Shown here: piece after piece, positions 62,781 through 64,000 of the stretch
How the letters are laid out: each line of letters starts with the position of its first letter
Position numbering within the stretch: the first letter of the stretch is position 1
Assembly: GCA_028066595.1 (NCBI GenBank)
Contig: JALCBJ010000001.1
Coordinates: 82,415 to 146,414 of the forward strand
DNA: 64,000 nt
Direction of reading: 5' to 3'
Source of the DNA: Thermoanaerobaculia bacterium
GTDB taxonomy: Bacteria > Acidobacteriota > Thermoanaerobaculia > Multivoradales > J023
Translations under genes and position numbers: made by a program
Notes under the pieces: generated by a model
Databases searched by the model: none
The model's input: the letters and a program-made list of their open reading frames with translations, nothing else
What the model was told of the DNA's origin: nothing

Positions 62781-63357
62781 ACCCCTGGTCATCCTGGGTC
62801 TCGACCCTGGTAGCCGCCACACCGGATGGGGTGTGGTGGAACGACTGGGCTCGCGCATGACGGTACGCGGCCATGGGCGCATCTCGCTCTCCTCGGCAAT
62901 GCCGTTGGCCGAGAGGCTGGCCGCGTTGAGTGAGGAGGTTGCGTCTCTCATCGACGCTCATCAACCTCATGTAGCAGCCCTCGAGGCGCTCTTTCACGGT
63001 GTCAATCCGAAGTCTCTGATCGTTCTCGCACAGGCGCGCGGCGCGATCCTCGCCGCGCTCTGTCGGGGTGGCTTGGCGATCCACGAGTACAGTCCAGCGG
63101 AGATCAAGTCGGCGATCACCGGGAACGGTCGAGCCGACAAACAACAGGTGGCGAAGATGGTCGGACTGCTGCTCGGACTGCGCGGGCGCCGGCCGTCTAC
63201 CGATGCCACCGATGCACTTGCCGTCGCTATCTGCTTCGGGCAGCGGGCCCGGCTCGATGCTCTCGGACGTCAGCGCCACCGAGCGCGGGGCAGGCGGGGT
63301 TCCGCAGGTGGTGAGATGCCCTCTGCGAGGGATCGCAGAGGTGCGAAAAAGCCTTGA
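62773..63357 (+). CDS. ruvC: Holliday junction resolvase RuvC, probable CTG start
   Basis: A 194-residue resolvase that cleaves Holliday junctions with RuvAB. The first catalytic Asp is in VILGLDPGSRHTGWGVVER; the other acidic residues are in VAALEALFHG and STDATDALAVAICF. The first ordinary start codon (GTG 62833) lies after this Asp and would give a dead enzyme. Upstream, in the same frame, no ATG, GTG or TTG occurs before a stop, but CTG at 62773 has GGAGG six bases before it and would yield MAEPLVILGLDPGSR. It overlaps the yebC stop by 8 bases. A C-terminal basic tail (about 25 residues) is present. Confidence 0.92.
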   Translation: MAEPLVILGLDPGSRHTGWGVVERLGSRMTVRGHGRISLSSAMPLAERLAALSEEVASLIDAHQPHVAALEALFHGVNPKSLIVLAQARGAILAALCRGGLAIHEYSPAEIKSAITGNGRADKQQVAKMVGLLLGLRGRRPSTDATDALAVAICFGQRARLDALGRQRHRARGRRGSAGGEMPSARDRRGAKKP

Positions 63358-63399
63358 TTTTCCAGGGCTTAGGCGGCGGATGCCCCGTCCTGGCTCGCG

Positions 63400-63429
63400 T
63401 TGACCGTGTAAAAAGCGCTGTGCTAAGAT
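63400..63429 (+). promoter_or_regulatory. probable sigma-70 promoter upstream of the ExbB-like gene
   Basis: TTGACC (63400-63405) and TAAGAT (63424-63429) are separated by 18 bases (5/6 and 5/6 matches). It is the best promoter candidate for the gene at 63728, implying a leader of nearly 300 bases. Confidence 0.5.
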
Positions 63430-63727
63430 CGGCCGCCAATCGACTCCAGCGGGTGAGGTTCTGACCCTAGAGCGTGCCGGTCATGCTGCGTTTCCGAACT
63501 GTGACCCGATCCGAGTCCGTGTTCATTCGCAGTCTCCGCCCACAACCTGGTACCCTCCGAGCCCCACGCGTCCTTGCGTATCGGTCCACTTCCTGGGCGG
63601 CGTACCGGGTCGAGGCGGGTGCGGCTGGCTCCAAGCCGGCCGAGCACGAAGTTAGAATCGAAGTCATCGAAGAAATCGGGAACCGAACTCGCCGCGTGCG
63701 AGTCCAATCTGGCGAAGGAGAAAGAAG
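63430..63727 (+). other. long leader region before the ExbB-like gene
   Basis: No credible gene is seen, although frames on both strands stay open through it. I see no strong riboswitch signature. AAGGAG at 63715-63720 is the ribosome binding site of the next gene. Confidence 0.35.
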
Positions 63728-64000
63728 ATGGCCGATATCGGCGGCAACCTGATGCAATTGATGTACGACGGCGGCTGGGTCATGTGGGTCCTGCTGGTCA
63801 TGTCGATCCTGTCGCTGGCTGTGATCGTCGAGCGCCTCGTCGTACTCAACAAGGCCAAGATCAATGTCAACGAGTTCTTGGCCAAGCTACGCAAGGCCTT
63901 GATCGTCAACAAGTCGCTACGCGACGCGATCAAGATTTGCGAGCAGTATCGGGGTCCCTTGGCCTCGATCATGAAGGCGGGCCTCCTGAAGTACGGCCAG
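63728..64000 (+). CDS. MotA/TolQ/ExbB proton-channel family protein, N-terminal part (cut by window edge)
   Basis: The first 91 residues are visible. They contain the first membrane helix (GWVMWVLLVMSILSLAVIVERL) with its cytoplasmic start (NKAKINVNEFLAKLRKAL), as in ExbB/TolQ proteins that pair with ExbD/TolR to energise outer-membrane transport or to maintain envelope integrity. The rest lies beyond the window, so the subgroup cannot be settled. AAGGAG at 7 bases before the ATG supports the start. Confidence 0.88.
   Translation, partial: MADIGGNLMQLMYDGGWVMWVLLVMSILSLAVIVERLVVLNKAKINVNEFLAKLRKALIVNKSLRDAIKICEQYRGPLASIMKAGLLKYGQ

Noticed and set aside
63345-63385. Hairpin AAGCCTTG/CAGGGCTT at the end of ruvC as a terminator
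   Set aside because: A T-run follows only on the minus strand, where no gene ends; on the plus strand no U-tract follows.
63467-63757. Open frames on both strands in the leader of the ExbB-like gene
   Set aside because: No motifs, no ribosome binding site, Arg/Pro-rich translations; better explained as a leader.

Overview
This is a high-GC bacterial chromosome segment centred on the replication origin neighbourhood: dnaN and recF (minus), mutY, dnaA (plus), then rpmH-rnpA-yidD-yidC-jag, two parS sites, rsmG-parA-parB. Gene content suggests a Gram-negative, deep-branching lineage with type IV pilus or pseudopilin machinery, bactofilin, a myxobacterial/acidobacterial-style Ser/Thr kinase (HRDVSPQN catalytic loop) and an MXAN_5187-like protein. 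Acidobacteriota (Thermoanaerobaculia-like) is my best guess, by inference from gene style only; Myxococcota-like groups are not excluded. I see no rRNA, CRISPR array, insertion sequence or prophage, so this is mostly core genome with a surface-glycan island.

Layout. 1-7.5 kb (all minus): partial alpha/beta hydrolase, a 6-pyruvoyl-tetrahydropterin-synthase-family protein, an unknown helical protein, a GAF/sigma-54 activator, recF, dnaN, mutY. DnaA boxes lie on both sides of mutY, so the origin looks split. 8.1-12 kb: dnaA, an S41 protease lipoprotein, a double cNMP-binding protein. 12-17.2 kb (minus): P-loop ATPase, class III aminotransferase, and the classic SRP RNA-dnaX-ybaB-recR block. 17.4-25.6 kb (plus): tadA, two tRNA-Ser, the rpmH-to-jag ribosome/membrane-insertion operon, the parABS segregation locus and bactofilin. 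25.5-30.7 kb: membrane phosphodiesterase-like protein, signal peptidase I, ComEA-like and GspH-like secreted/pilin proteins, CutA. 30.9-44 kb: M20 peptidases flanking a CYTH protein, a sugar nucleotidyltransferase, a YfhO-like protein, a decaprenyl-phosphate phosphoribosyltransferase-like UbiA protein and three GT-C glycosyltransferases, probably an envelope-glycan module using a lipid-linked pentose. 44-48.7 kb: pilin, prepilin peptidase, SelA, MXAN_5187-like and TPR proteins. 48.8-64 kb: a TldE/TldD pair, acyl-CoA carboxyltransferase, rpiB, glyA, folC, accD, a giant Ser/Thr kinase with a degenerate receiver domain, yebC, ruvC and the start of an ExbB/TolQ/MotA protein.

Most notable points: two conserved genes (accD, ruvC) whose conserved N-termini can only be reached from CTG start codons; a bipartite origin split by mutY; the pseudo-receiver kinase with repeated WG motifs on both sides of the kinase domain; and the pentose-lipid/GT-C cluster resembling the mycobacterial ubiA-aftB neighbourhood. 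All functional assignments come from motif recognition by eye; no database search was run.
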